From positions 310,001 to 374,000 of the forward strand of contig CAWKMN010000003.1 in assembly GCA_963850765.1 (NCBI GenBank): 64,000 bases of DNA. Reading direction: 5' to 3'. The stretch comes from CAWKMN01 sp963850765 (lineage in GTDB: Bacteria > Chloroflexota > Anaerolineae > Aggregatilineales > Aggregatilineaceae). The translations under genes were made by a program, and so were the position numbers. Each line of letters starts with the position of its first letter. Positions within the stretch are counted from its first letter, which is position 1. Shown here piece by piece: positions 52,456-61,984 of this stretch. The notes under the pieces are model-generated. The model did no database searches, had not been told where the DNA came from, and saw only the letters and a program-made list of their open reading frames with translations.

Positions 52456-54624
52456 CTATTGGTCGGGCGGAATCGGGGTCGCCGTCCGCACGGGCTCCGG
52501 CGTCGGTGACAACGTGGGCAGCGGCGGCGGTGCGGGTACGCTGGTGGCTTCGCTCAGGAAGCTTTCCAGCTCGTCCGGCGAATAGAGTTCGAGCATCGCC
52601 AGCTCCCAGCTCAGACCGTCGGTCTTCACGATCTCCCAGAACTGGATCGCGCCGAAGTTGCGCTGCCACGTGCGCTGCGCGGGCAGGCGCTCCCAACCGT
52701 AATCCTCGGCAAGCCGGGTGAGGTCGATGTAGTAACCGGGCGGGACCGTGTCCTTGAGGCGGCCGCCGCGCTCATAATCCTCGACGCTGCCGCTGCTGCG
52801 CGCAGTGAAATCCCACGGCAGGCGGCGCAGCGGCTCGCCCAGCGCGCCGTTCTGTGCTTCATTAACCACACGCAGATACACGCGCCAATAGGTGTTCACC
52901 TCAATATCCTCGCGCGCGATCTCCACCGGCGTGGGGAAGCTGGCATAGATCAGGCTGCGGTTGAACGCGATGGCCCGGCCGCTGTAGTGCCAGTTCTCGC
53001 GCGGCTCGCCGGGGTCCGGCGGGCGGTCCTGTGCCCAGAAGGCATCTTCGAGCGTGCCGAAGAAGTCATACCCGGCTTTTTTCACCACGCCGAGCCGCAT
53101 CGCCTCGAACGAGTCGTTGACACGATCAGAAAGGTAAGCCTGCGGCGCGGTGACGTTGTTCAGCGGGGCCAGACCGTACAGCCCGGTCGCCTGCAGACGC
53201 GCATCCTCGACATACAGCGGATTGCTTGTTTCGGCGCTGGCTGCCAGGCCGCCCCCTGTCACCAGCGGGCGGGGCAGGGCGGTGCCCGTCCAGTGCGGAT
53301 CGCTGGCGACATCGGAAAGCGCAATCGCATCGGTGGCCGCGCCGAAACCGCCGATTGTCCCGGCCAGGATCTGCGAGCGCCGCCCAAAGCCCGGCGTGCG
53401 GATATCCAGCGTATAAGCCACGCTGCCGTCATTGGGGGCCCAGGCGGGCATCCGGCCGCGCCCGACAAGGCTCGGCGGGGCCTGCGGCTGCTGCACGGAT
53501 TTGATATACACGCCTTCGACGCCGTCCACCGTGCCGCTGTAGGCGATGTCGGTGCCGTCGTGGTCCCAGGCGGGATAATCTTCGTTGCTGTTCGGAGTGC
53601 TGGTCAGGTTGAAGGCCAGCGCATCACCGCCGTCTTCGTCCAGGCTCAGGATAAAAATATCCTGGTTGCCTGTGCGCCAACTGGTGAAGGCGATGTGGCG
53701 GCCGCCGGGCGACCAGTCCGGCTCGATATCGGGGCCGGTGGTGTAGGTCGCGCGGATCGCCCCTTCACTCGCAGCGCGGGCCGGGTCCGAACTGATGATA
53801 TACAGGTCGAGGTCACGCGTATCGTCGTTATACCCTTCGTAGGCGATATAGGCCCCATCGGGACTCCAGGTCGGCGCGCCTTCAAAGCCGGGCGTATAGG
53901 TTAGCCGCGTGATCGCGCCCGTGGTGATGTCCATAATATAGAGTTCCCAGTTGCCGTCGCGATTGCTGGCGAAGGCCAGCCGCAGCCCGCCGGGATCCCA
54001 GGCCGGATCGCGCTCGTCGGCGGGGCTGTTGGTCAGCCGGATCGGCACGCTCTCGCCCACGCTGATCGCCCATAGGTCATCCTGGCCTTTTTCGTGCAGG
54101 GTATAGGCAAGGCTGCCGCCCACTCGCAGCGGATCGGGGATGGGGGTGTCCGTTGGGACGGGTGTCGGGAACAGCGCCGTCGGGGCGGGGCTGCTGCGCG
54201 CCTGCGGCCACTGAGCGCCCGCACCGGGCGGCAGATTATTGTCGTTGTCCTGATTAGTCGTCTCCCAGACGACAAACGCCAGCAGCGCCAGCAGTAACAG
54301 CACGGCAAAGGCGCTCAGGGCGCGGTTCTGTGCCAGCAGGGGATCTTTGATGACGCTGGATTTGAGATCGGCTTCGGCGGCGCGCTGGGCCATCCGCACC
54401 TGACGGCGGGTCACGGCGTCCTGTGTGATATCGTAAGCCTGCTGCGTGCGGCGCGCTGACAGACCCAACAGGCCCGCGATGGCCTGCACCGCGCCGAGCG
54501 CGAGGCCGATCAACCCATTCTTCAGATGGGTGGCCCGCCCGACCGTTGACAGGGCCGCCCACGCGCTGACCCGGAGAAAGGCATTGCCCAATTTATCGGT
54601 AACGCGAAACGCGCGAACCAGCAT
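52456..54624 (-). CDS. Membrane protein with TolB-like beta-propeller
   Basis: 722 residues. The cytoplasmic N-terminus (about 1-100) is followed by one transmembrane helix (about 103-120), a Pro/Thr linker, then PD40/WD40-like repeats (about 165-440) with recurring DPAWDPGGLRLAFASNRDG and APTWSPDGAYIAYEG units. The C-terminal 280 residues (YVEDARLQATGLYGLAPLNN onward) match nothing I recognise. It lies 15 nt upstream of the M23 gene on the same strand. Possibly a scaffold or ligand-binding partner for that peptidase. Confidence 0.8.
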   Translation of the reverse strand: MLVRAFRVTDKLGNAFLRVSAWAALSTVGRATHLKNGLIGLALGAVQAIAGLLGLSARRTQQAYDITQDAVTRRQVRMAQRAAEADLKSSVIKDPLLAQNRALSAFAVLLLLALLAFVVWETTNQDNDNNLPPGAGAQWPQARSSPAPTALFPTPVPTDTPIPDPLRVGGSLAYTLHEKGQDDLWAISVGESVPIRLTNSPADERDPAWDPGGLRLAFASNRDGNWELYIMDITTGAITRLTYTPGFEGAPTWSPDGAYIAYEGYNDDTRDLDLYIISSDPARAASEGAIRATYTTGPDIEPDWSPGGRHIAFTSWRTGNQDIFILSLDEDGGDALAFNLTSTPNSNEDYPAWDHDGTDIAYSGTVDGVEGVYIKSVQQPQAPPSLVGRGRMPAWAPNDGSVAYTLDIRTPGFGRRSQILAGTIGGFGAATDAIALSDVASDPHWTGTALPRPLVTGGGLAASAETSNPLYVEDARLQATGLYGLAPLNNVTAPQAYLSDRVNDSFEAMRLGVVKKAGYDFFGTLEDAFWAQDRPPDPGEPRENWHYSGRAIAFNRSLIYASFPTPVEIAREDIEVNTYWRVYLRVVNEAQNGALGEPLRRLPWDFTARSSGSVEDYERGGRLKDTVPPGYYIDLTRLAEDYGWERLPAQRTWQRNFGAIQFWEIVKTDGLSWELAMLELYSPDELESFLSEATSVPAPPPLPTLSPTPEPVRTATPIPPDQ

Positions 54625-54707
54625 CAGTCACAACTCTTTCCGAAGACCCGGCACATCCAAACAGCGCGAATTCTACAGAAAAAGCACCGGCCGGGCAAAC
54701 TTCGATA

Positions 54708-55718
54708 TTACAGCAGCTTGTCTGCAAAGGCGAACAGGGACGCTGTGCCGCCGGTGTGCCAGAACACAATCCGCTGCTGCCGGGTGAACGTGCCGCGACG
54801 GATCAGGTCGATCAGGCCGGCGAAGGCGCGCCCGGTATAGACGGGGTCGAGCAGAATACCTTCGTGCTGCGCGACCAGCCGCACCGCCTCGCGCTCGGGC
54901 TCGCCGACGACCGCATAACCGCCGCCGAGATACAAATCGTTTACTTCGACGGTGGCCGGATCAAGTGCCCAGTCGAGGTCGAGCAGGCGCGCGGCGCTGT
55001 GAGCGAGGGTGGTGATACGACTGATGATGGCACCGGCGGGCAGATCCACGCTGATCCCCAAAAAACGCGACGTATCGGTCAGCCCGGCCAGATGCCCGCC
55101 GAGCAGCATCCCGGCCTGCGTGCCGCCCGAACTCGTGGCAAACACATGGGTATCAAACGGCTCCATGCCGCGCGATTGGGCTTTGAATTCGCGGATGGCG
55201 GCGGCGTAGCCCAGCAGCCCAAAGGCATTCGATCCGCCATAGGGGATCACGTAGGGACGCCCACCCGCGCGAAGCACGTCCTGTTCGATACTTGCCATAG
55301 TGACAGCATAGGGCGCGCGCTCCTCGGTCCAGTGGATCTCCGCACCCAGGAGCCGGCTGAGCAGCAGATTGCCAGTAATATCGGGGGGCGGGGTGCCATC
55401 GGGCGCGTAGAGCGCCAGATGACAGCGCAGCCCAAATCGCGCGGCGGCCGCAGCCGTCTGCCGGGCGTGGTTGGACTGCGTTGAGCCGGCGGTGATCACG
55501 GTGTCGGCGTCGTGCTCAAGCGCCTGCGCGATCAGGTATTCGAGCTTGCGGACCTTGTTGCCGCCGGTGGCGAGCCCGGTTTGATCGTCGCGCTTCATGA
55601 CGATCTCCGGCCCGCCGAGATAGGCGCTCAGGTTCGGCAGCGGGTCAATGGGAGTCGGCAGATGGGCCAGTTGCGCGCGCGGCAGGTTGTCGAGCGGAAG
55701 AAAATGGTAGAATGTCAT
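54708..55718 (-). CDS. PLP-dependent D-cysteine desulfhydrase/ACC deaminase-like enzyme
   Basis: 336 residues, fold type II PLP enzyme. LPTPIDPLPNLSAYLGGPEI, the Schiff-base Lys in ATGGNKVRKLEYL, ITAGSTQSNHARQTAAAAA, SSGGTQAGMLLG and DPVYTGRAFAGLIDLIRRG are typical of the 1-aminocyclopropane-1-carboxylate deaminase/D-cysteine desulfhydrase family. D-cysteine or a related amino acid is the likelier substrate. The ATG at 55718 is chosen by the family start; longer readings run through the divergent gene. Confidence 0.88.
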   Translation of the reverse strand: MTFYHFLPLDNLPRAQLAHLPTPIDPLPNLSAYLGGPEIVMKRDDQTGLATGGNKVRKLEYLIAQALEHDADTVITAGSTQSNHARQTAAAAARFGLRCHLALYAPDGTPPPDITGNLLLSRLLGAEIHWTEERAPYAVTMASIEQDVLRAGGRPYVIPYGGSNAFGLLGYAAAIREFKAQSRGMEPFDTHVFATSSGGTQAGMLLGGHLAGLTDTSRFLGISVDLPAGAIISRITTLAHSAARLLDLDWALDPATVEVNDLYLGGGYAVVGEPEREAVRLVAQHEGILLDPVYTGRAFAGLIDLIRRGTFTRQQRIVFWHTGGTASLFAFADKLL

Positions 55719-55780
55719 GAGTTTTACCCCTGAGCGTCTCGGACACAGTATACTGTCGTCTATTATCGTATGAATTTTTG

Positions 55781-55815
55781 AGGAGCGCACATGCGGTGCT
55801 CCTGCGCGGTTTTTT
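55781..55815 (+). promoter_or_regulatory. Leader hairpin with T-run before the PPOX gene
   Basis: AGGAGC (55781-55786) can pair with GCTCCT (55798-55803), and GCGCGGTTTTTT follows (to 55815), 12 nt before the ATG. This looks like a weak terminator or attenuator inside the 5' leader. A 10-bp palindrome CAGTATACTG (55746-55755) lies just upstream in the divergent spacer. Confidence 0.4.
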
Positions 55816-55826
55816 GAGGAGAGTCC

Positions 55827-56222
55827 ATGTTCAGCGAACCCATTCGTGAGTTTCTGCAAAAGCCGCTGGTCGCGCGGATGTCGGTGGTCGATCCCGACGG
55901 CTACCCGCATACGGTGCCGGTCTGGTTCAAGCTCGACGGCGACGATCTGGTGATCATCAGCGTGCGCGAGACGCGCAAGGTCTCGTATGTCGAAGCTAAT
56001 CCCAAGGGCGCGATCGCGGTGGGCGGCGATTCGACCGACGGTGGCGGGTTTTTGATCAAAGGGGAGTTTGTGATCGAGCCGGACCCTGACGACGAATGGG
56101 TAACGCAGCTGTGTTTCCACTACGAGCCGCCCGACAAGGCGGCAGCCGATGTCGCGGACTGGGCCGATCTGGATATTGTCGTGCTGCGGCTCAAGCCAAA
56201 ACGGGTGATCAAGGTGGCGTAG
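55827..56222 (+). CDS. Pyridoxamine-5'-phosphate-oxidase-fold (PPOX class) protein
   Basis: 131 residues with the flavin-binding split-barrel pattern: REFLQKPLVARMSVVDPDGYPHTVPVWFKLDGDDLVI and VEANPKGAIAVGG. These small PPOX proteins bind FMN or F420 and reduce or sense small molecules. The ATG follows TTGAGGAGAG. Divergent from the deaminase-like gene. Confidence 0.85.
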   Translation: MFSEPIREFLQKPLVARMSVVDPDGYPHTVPVWFKLDGDDLVIISVRETRKVSYVEANPKGAIAVGGDSTDGGGFLIKGEFVIEPDPDDEWVTQLCFHYEPPDKAAADVADWADLDIVVLRLKPKRVIKVA

Positions 56223-56457
56223 ACAGCGATTAGCTGTTAGCTGTTAGCCGTTAGCTTTCTTTACCTCACCTTCTGCGTGACGTTCCCTCGGGGCTGCACG
56301 CTTCCCCTTCTCTATGCGCGGCTGGTAGGGCGAACGTTCCGCAAGGTTGTGTCTGTAGGGGCGGGTTAACAAACCCGCCCAGGCTTTTTTGCCCTGTACC
56401 CCTGGCTTGTTTCCCGCGCGTCGAGAAAGTGAGCACGAAGGGCACAGTCTGCCTCAT
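56223..56457. repeat. Spacer with GTTAGC and GGGCGGGTTAAC repeats
   Basis: GATTAGCTGTTAGCTGTTAG begins at 56227 and runs to about 56262; TGTAGGGGCGGGTTAACAAA begins at about 56353 and closes with CCCGCCC at about 56380, a clean hairpin. AAGTGAGCACGAAGGGCACA (about 56425-56445) is a degenerate CACAGAG-like stretch. No gene. Confidence 0.6.
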
Positions 56458-56862
56458 TTAGCGCGGCATGATAATCACGTCCTCGTTTTTCTTCTTGTCC
56501 TGATCTTTCTCGTTGAGGCCGAGCATGTTTTCGAGAATGGCAGCGATGATCCAGACCACGATGCCGCCGAACACGGCCCACCAGAAGCCGTCGATCTGGA
56601 AGCGATCACCGGACAGCGCCTCAGTGATCAGCAGCATGACTCCGTTGACGACGACCGCAAAAAGCCCCAGCGTCAGGATAATCAGCGGGCAGCTCATAAT
56701 CAGGAAGATCGGCTTCAGCACGGCGTTGACGAGGCCGAAGATCAGCGCGACGATGAGCAGCGTGCCGATCCCGTCATCCGGGATGTTGATGCCGGGCAGG
56801 ATGGCAGCGGTGGCCGCCAATGCAGCGGCGTTGATGATCAGACGGAGCAGAAATTTGCTCAT
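56458..56862 (-). CDS. Phage holin family (superfamily IV, 4-TM) membrane protein
   Basis: 134 residues with four hydrophobic segments, ALPxIxI-type start (here TAAILPGINIPDDGIGTLLI), GLVNAVLKPIF, LIILTLGLFAVVVNGVMLLIT and a final helix FGGIVVWIIAAIL, then a charged tail. This is the widespread Phage_holin_4_2 family; despite its name it is usually chromosomal and of unknown function. It is the last gene in the leftward hyp cluster. Confidence 0.85.
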   Translation of the reverse strand: MSKFLLRLIINAAALAATAAILPGINIPDDGIGTLLIVALIFGLVNAVLKPIFLIMSCPLIILTLGLFAVVVNGVMLLITEALSGDRFQIDGFWWAVFGGIVVWIIAAILENMLGLNEKDQDKKKNEDVIIMPR

Positions 56863-56888
56863 GGTTGGTTCCCCCTTGTTGTGCCAGA

Positions 56889-57995
56889 TTAGATAGGTTC
56901 GGCCGTGCGTTCGAAGCGCCCGAAATTGTAATACGCGGCGCAGGCACCCTCGGCAGAGACCATCGGCGCGCCCAACGGCTTACGAGGCGTGCATTCCTTG
57001 CCAAAGGCCGGGCACTGGTTCGGCTTGATGATGCCCTTCAGCACGTCCCCGGCGTGGCACAGCGGTGATTCGACCGTCTGGATATGGCTCACGGCAAAAC
57101 GGCGCGCGGCGTCATAGGCGGCGTACTCCTCACGCAACCGCCACCCGCTGTTGGGGATCGTCCCGATCCCGCGCCAGTTGCGATCACAATCCTCAAACAC
57201 GGTCCGGATAATCGCCTGGGCGGGCGGGTTGCCCTGTTCGGTCACGGCGCGCGTGTAGGCGTTTTCGACCTGAGCGCGGCCCGCCTCCAACTGGCGGATC
57301 GTCATGAGGATGCCCTGCACGACGTCCAGCGGCTCGAAGCCGGTCACGACCATCGGCACGCGGTACTTCTCGACGAGTGGGTGATATTCCCAGTAGCCCA
57401 TCACGGCGCAGACATGCCCGGCGAGCAGAAACCCCTGAATCTCGACATCGGCGGCGCTCAGCAGCGCCTCGAGCGCGGGTGGCACGCGCACATGCGAGAC
57501 CAGCAGGGAGAAATTGGGCACGCTCAACTGTTTCGCCTGATAGACGGCCATCGCGTTGGCGGGGGCGGTGGTCTCGAAGCCGACGCCGAAGAAGACGACC
57601 TCTTTGGCGGGGTTCTCCTGCGCGATCTTAATACATTCCAGCGGCGAATAGACGACACGCACATCGCCGCCCTGGGCTTTGACCTGAAACAGGTCTTTCT
57701 GCGAGCCGGGCACGCGCAGCATATCGCCAAACGACACGAGGATCGTATCCGGCCGGCTGGCGATGCTGATCGCCTGATCGATGAGTTCGAGCGGCGTCAC
57801 GCAGACCGGGCAGCCGGGGCCGTGAATCATGGTGACGGTTGGCGGCAGGAGTTGATCGATGCCGTGGCGGATGATCGAGTGGGTCTGCCCGCCGCAGACT
57901 TCCATCAGCCGCCAGGGGCGGGTCGTGATGCGGCGGATTTCGTCCAGCACGTCGCGCACTTTTTGGGCGTCGCGGTATTCGGTGATGTATTTCAT
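56889..57995 (-). CDS. hypD: Hydrogenase maturation protein HypD
   Basis: About 368 residues. Scaffold with a [4Fe-4S] cluster on which HypC/HypD assemble the Fe(CN)2CO group of [NiFe] hydrogenases. [31 protein letters not shown] (redox Cys pair), [13 protein letters not shown] and the C-terminal cluster Cys in [13 protein letters not shown] and EGACAAYY are seen. The start at 57995 ([12 protein letters not shown]) fits the family better than an upstream ATG within the repeat. Confidence 0.95.
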   Translation of the reverse strand: MKYITEYRDAQKVRDVLDEIRRITTRPWRLMEVCGGQTHSIIRHGIDQLLPPTVTMIHGPGCPVCVTPLELIDQAISIASRPDTILVSFGDMLRVPGSQKDLFQVKAQGGDVRVVYSPLECIKIAQENPAKEVVFFGVGFETTAPANAMAVYQAKQLSVPNFSLLVSHVRVPPALEALLSAADVEIQGFLLAGHVCAVMGYWEYHPLVEKYRVPMVVTGFEPLDVVQGILMTIRQLEAGRAQVENAYTRAVTEQGNPPAQAIIRTVFEDCDRNWRGIGTIPNSGWRLREEYAAYDAARRFAVSHIQTVESPLCHAGDVLKGIIKPNQCPAFGKECTPRKPLGAPMVSAEGACAAYYNFGRFERTAEPI

Positions 57996-58004
57996 GACGA
58001 AAAT

Positions 58005-58140
58005 CTCCACCACAGAGGTCACAGAGGACACGGAGATTCTTTGAGAGAGACCTAGAGAGCAAGCAAACCTTATTCCTGCTTTTCTCCTTTTTACCTTCTG
58101 GTTTTTCTCTGTGCTCTCTGTGTCCTCTGTGGTTAATCTT
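58005..58140. repeat. CACAGAG repeat, inverted pair between hypC and hypD
   Basis: CACCACAGAGGTCACAGAGG (from 58010) and its complement-type arm CTCTGTGTCCTCTGTGG (about 58118-58135) flank about 80 bp, forming a large fold-back. It separates hypC from hypD, which are otherwise consecutive. Confidence 0.7.
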
Positions 58141-58176
58141 GTTTTTGTTCTGACGAATCGCCTAGCTCATCTTCTA

Positions 58177-58398
58177 TTACGCCGATCTCGCCAGAAGTTC
58201 CAGCGTTTTCTGCGCTTCGTCCTCGTCGATGATGTTCAGCGCGAAGCCGACATGCACGATCGTGTAGTCCCCGATCTGCGCGTCGGGCACGTAGGCGAGG
58301 CAGGCTTCCTTGATCGCCCCGCCAAAATCGATCTTGCCCATTTTCAGGCCGTTCGTTTCGTACACTTCGATAATTTTGCCGGGAATTCCGAGGCACAT
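58177..58398 (-). CDS. hypC: Hydrogenase maturation chaperone HypC
   Basis: 73 residues beginning MCLGIPGKIIEVYE with the essential Cys2 that contacts HypD and the hydrogenase precursor. Followed by VDFGG-type strand (KIDFGGAIKEACLAYVPDAQ) and DYTIVHVGFALNIIDEDEA. Standard HypC/HupF length. It starts 6 nt after the hypF stop. Confidence 0.95.
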   Translation of the reverse strand: MCLGIPGKIIEVYETNGLKMGKIDFGGAIKEACLAYVPDAQIGDYTIVHVGFALNIIDEDEAQKTLELLARSA

Positions 58399-58404
58399 AG
58401 GTTG

Positions 58405-60770
58405 TTACGCTCCGTATCTGGTTCGGTAAGCGGCAACGGCCGCCTGTCCGAGCGCGAGTCCGCCGTCATTCGGCGGGACGAGTTCGTGGGTGAGTACAGT
58501 CAGGCCGCAGGCCGCTGCAGACGGTCGACTGCCAGCGCGTGCAGGGTGCTGTTCTGGAAAACGCCGCCGCTCAGGGCCACGGTGGTGATCCCGCTGATGT
58601 CGCGCGCCAGAACGCAGACATCCGCGATCAGATCGGCGAGGCCGTTATGAAAGCGGGCGGCGATCTGCGGCACCGGCACCCCGGCGCGAAAGTCATTCAC
58701 CAGGGCGCGCAGCAGCGGCGCGGGATCCAGCAGGTGGGGCGCAGGGGCGGGCGATCGCACGATCTCAAAGGGATACGCCGCTGTCTCGCCGGGATCGGTC
58801 TGCGCTTCGAGCCAGATGGCAGCCTGCGCTTCGTAGGTCACTTCCTGCAAGACGCCCGCCAGCGCCGCCACGGCATCAAACAGGCGGCCCATGCTGGATG
58901 TATTGGGCGCGTTGATGCGCTTCTCGAACTGCTGGCGCAGAATGGTGCGCTCCTGTTCGTTGGCCGCAATGACCGGCGCGAGATCGCTATCCCAGGGGAT
59001 GCCCGCCGCCCACAGGTGAGCCAGCGCCGTGCGATAGGGGCGCAGGGTGGCCGCGTCGCCGCCGGGCAGGGGGACATAACGCAGATGGGCGAAACGCTGA
59101 TAATCCGCGTAACTGCCGATCAGGATCTCGCCGCCCCAGATCGCGCCGTCGGGACCGAGTCCGGTGCCGTCGAAGATCACGCCGATGACCGGCTCGCCGG
59201 GCGGGATTTTGTGCTCGGCCAGCACGCTCGCCAGATGGGCATGATGGTGCTGCACGGCGATGTGAGGCAGGCCGCGATCCTCAGCCAGCTTGATGCGCAT
59301 ACTTGGTCGCCATGTAGTCCGGGTGGGCATCGTGCGCGATGACCTGCGGCTCCACGCGGAACAGGCGGATCAGGTGCTCGACGCTGTGTTCGTAGGAGCG
59401 CAGGGCGTCGTAATTCGCCAGATCGCCGATGTGCTGGCTCATGAAGGCGCTGGTATCGCGCGCCAGACAGAACGTGTTCTTCAGTTCAGCCCCGGCTGCC
59501 AGCAGGGGCGGCGACTCGAAGGGCAGCGGGATGGGATAGGGGGCATAACCCCGCGACCGGCGCAGCGGCATGATCCCGCTGGCATTGGCGCGCACGACCA
59601 AGTCATCGCAGCGAATATGAATGGCGCGGTTGTGGACAAGAAACGCATCCGCCAGCGGACCCAGACGGCGCAGTGCGTCGGCGTTGCCGGTGGCGATCGG
59701 CTCCTCGCTGAAATTGCCGCTGGTCATCACCAGGGCGAGCGGGAAATCCGGCGCGGATTCGAGCAGCAGGTGATGCAGCGGCGTATAGGGCAGCATGACG
59801 CCGAGTTCGCGCAGACCGGGCGCAACATCGGCAGCAAGTGCGGTGCCGGGCTTGAGCGGCAGCAGGACGATCGGGCGTTCGCGGGCGGTGAGTGCCTGCG
59901 CGGCGGCAAAGCTCACCTCGCAGAAGCGCGTCACGGTATCGATGTCGGGCATCATGACGGCGAACGGCTTGGCGGCGCGCCCTTTGCGTTGGCGCAAGGT
60001 TTGCACGGCGGCGGGATTGGTGGCATCACACGCCAGATGGAAGCCGCCCACGCCCTTGATCGCGACGACAAGCCCGGCGCGGAGCAGATCGCGCGCGGCG
60101 TCGATCTCGTCGGCGGGCAGATCGTCCCATTCCGCCGGCGGGGTGCGATCCGGGCTGGGCAGCAGTTCCAGGCGCGGCCCGCAGACCGGGCAGGCGTTGG
60201 GCTGGGCGTGGAAGCGGCGGTTCGAGCGGATCGTCGTATTCGCGCTGGCAGGCCGGACACATCCCAAACGGGGCCATCGTCGTCTTTGGGCGGTCGTAGG
60301 GGATGTCCTGAATGATGGTGAAGCGCGGCCCGCAGTTGGTGCAGTTGGTAAAGGCATAACGATAGCGCCGGTCGGCCGGATCGCTGACTTCGTGCATACA
60401 GTCGTCGCAGGTGGCAACATCCGGTGAGATGGGCTGGTACTGGCCCTCGATCACCTCGCTGTGGCGGATCTCAAAGCGCCGTGCTGCCGTTCGGCGCAGC
60501 CGGCTCGGACGTGACCGACTCGATCCGCGAGAGGGGTGGCGCTTCGGCGGTGATGGCCCGGGTGAACTCGTCCAGCGAGTCCGGCTCGCCCGTGACCTCG
60601 ATCTCAACGCCCGCCGAGGTGTTGCGCACCCATCCGGCGAGATCGCAGCGGATCGCCAGCCCGTAGATGAACGGGCGGAAGCCCACGCCCTGCACGACGC
60701 CCGTCACATGGATGCGACGGGCAGACGACACATTCTCAGCCACGTTATCTGGCGGCGCTCCGTTCGGCAA
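58405..60770 (-). CDS. hypF: Carbamoyltransferase HypF (several apparent frameshifts)
   Basis: Makes the CN ligands of [NiFe] hydrogenase from carbamoyl phosphate. In order: acylphosphatase domain ([19 protein letters not shown]), zinc-finger pairs ([34 protein letters not shown]), YrdC-like domain ([16 protein letters not shown]), and Kae1-like domain ([47 protein letters not shown]). Frame changes near 60485, 60225, 59295 and 58510 break it, yet conserved sequence resumes each time. Corrected, it ends [10 protein letters not shown] at 58405, about 785 residues. Overlaps hypB by 26 nt. Confidence 0.92.
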
Positions 60771-61412
60771 TCCGGGCGCGCAGCCAGCCGGTCCAGGCAG
60801 CCAGACCTTCGCCGGTGCGGCACGAGATCGGGAAGAAGGCCACGCCGGGGTTCAGCACTTCGACGCCGTGGCGGAAATAGTCGAGATCAAAATCCTGATA
60901 GGCGATCAGATCGATCTTGTTGAGGATCAGCACGTCCGCACCGCGGAACATGGACGGATACTTGTACGGCTTGTCCGCCCCTTCGGTCACGCTGGCGATG
61001 ACGACCTTCAGATGCTCACCCAGATCAAAGCCCATCGGGCAGATCAGGTTGCCGACGTTTTCGATGATCAGCAGATCGAGGGCAGCCCAATCGAATGACG
61101 GCAGCGCGCCCGCGACCATGTTGGCGTCCAGATGGCAGTTGCCGCCGGTGTTGAGCAGCGCGACGGGCAGGCCCATCTTGCGAAAATCCTGAAGATCGAT
61201 GTCCACGATGTCGCCGTCCATCACGCCGATGCGCACATCGTCCTTGAGCGCGGTAACGGTCTTGAGGATGGTGCTGGTCTTGCCGCCGCCGGGCGATGCC
61301 ATGATATTGAGGGCCAGCACGCCCGCCGCGTCGAACTGCGCGCGTACCTGCTGTGCAAGCTGGTCGTTGGCGCTCAGGATATTTTCGACCACTTGAATGT
61401 TTTCAGGCATAG
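60745..61412 (-). CDS. hypB: Hydrogenase nickel incorporation GTPase HypB
   Basis: 222 residues. GTPase that delivers nickel with HypA. P-loop SPGGGKTSTI, DGDIVDIDL, the metal-binding NTGGNCHLDANM (Cys-His), ENVGNLICP and NKIDLI are present. The N-terminal CxxCGC high-affinity nickel site of E. coli HypB is absent, as in many species. ATG at 61412 with AAGGA 8 nt upstream. Confidence 0.95.
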
Positions 61413-61434
61413 GCCATTCCTTGATAGATAAAAA

Positions 61435-61480
61435 GCAATTCACCACAGAGGACACAGAGAGCACAGAGAGAAAAAGGGAA
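61435..61480. repeat. CACAGAG repeat, single arm, between hypA and hypB
   Basis: TTCACCACAGAGGACACAGA starts at about 61438 and continues with AGCACAGAG. Only one arm is found here. It fills most of the 89-nt gap between hypA and hypB. Confidence 0.7.
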
Positions 61481-61501
61481 AGACGAGAGAAAAAAGTATC
61501 C

Positions 61502-61870
61502 CTACTGGCTATCCGGCTGTGGCTGTTCCATGTCCACGTCGATACTTTCCAGGTAGAACTCCTCGCCGCCGGCGACGGATACGCTGGAACTGCCGCAGGT
61601 CGGACAGGTAAAATCGCGGTGATCCATCGGGAAGTCGGCCCCGCACGGGTTGCAGCGCAGCCGGGCGGGAAGGCGCTTGAAATTGAGCGTTGCCCCCTCG
61701 GCGATGGTATCTTTGGCGACGATGTCCCAATAGAACTGCACCAAATCATCCACGATGCTCGCGAGGTCGCCGATCACGAGGTTCAGCTCGCGGATGCGGG
61801 TCGCGCCGGCTTCCTGCGCGTGGCGCAGGGCAATAGTCAGGATACTTTGGGTGACGCCGAGCTCATGCAT
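61502..61870 (-). CDS. hypA: Hydrogenase nickel incorporation protein HypA
   Basis: 122 residues. MHELGVTQSILTIALRHAQE carries the nickel-binding His2, and the zinc site is formed by CNPCGADF and CPTCGSSSV. Partner of HypB in nickel insertion. First gene of the hyp set in this window. hypE and hydrogenase structural genes are not present here. Confidence 0.95.
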   Translation of the reverse strand: MHELGVTQSILTIALRHAQEAGATRIRELNLVIGDLASIVDDLVQFYWDIVAKDTIAEGATLNFKRLPARLRCNPCGADFPMDHRDFTCPTCGSSSVSVAGGEEFYLESIDVDMEQPQPDSQ

Positions 61871-61984
61871 GGTTTTGATCCGCGACCTGTGAATGAATTA
61901 CCCGAATAAACGTGATGTTTATCGCGCTTAATCATACCGCGCCGGGCACGGCCGCCTAGTGACAAATGCCACCTTGGCGGCTGC

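Noticed and set aside
56458..56862. Prophage remnant suggested by a holin-family gene
   Set aside because: The 4-TM holin-like family is widespread in chromosomes, and no other phage gene or attachment site is present.
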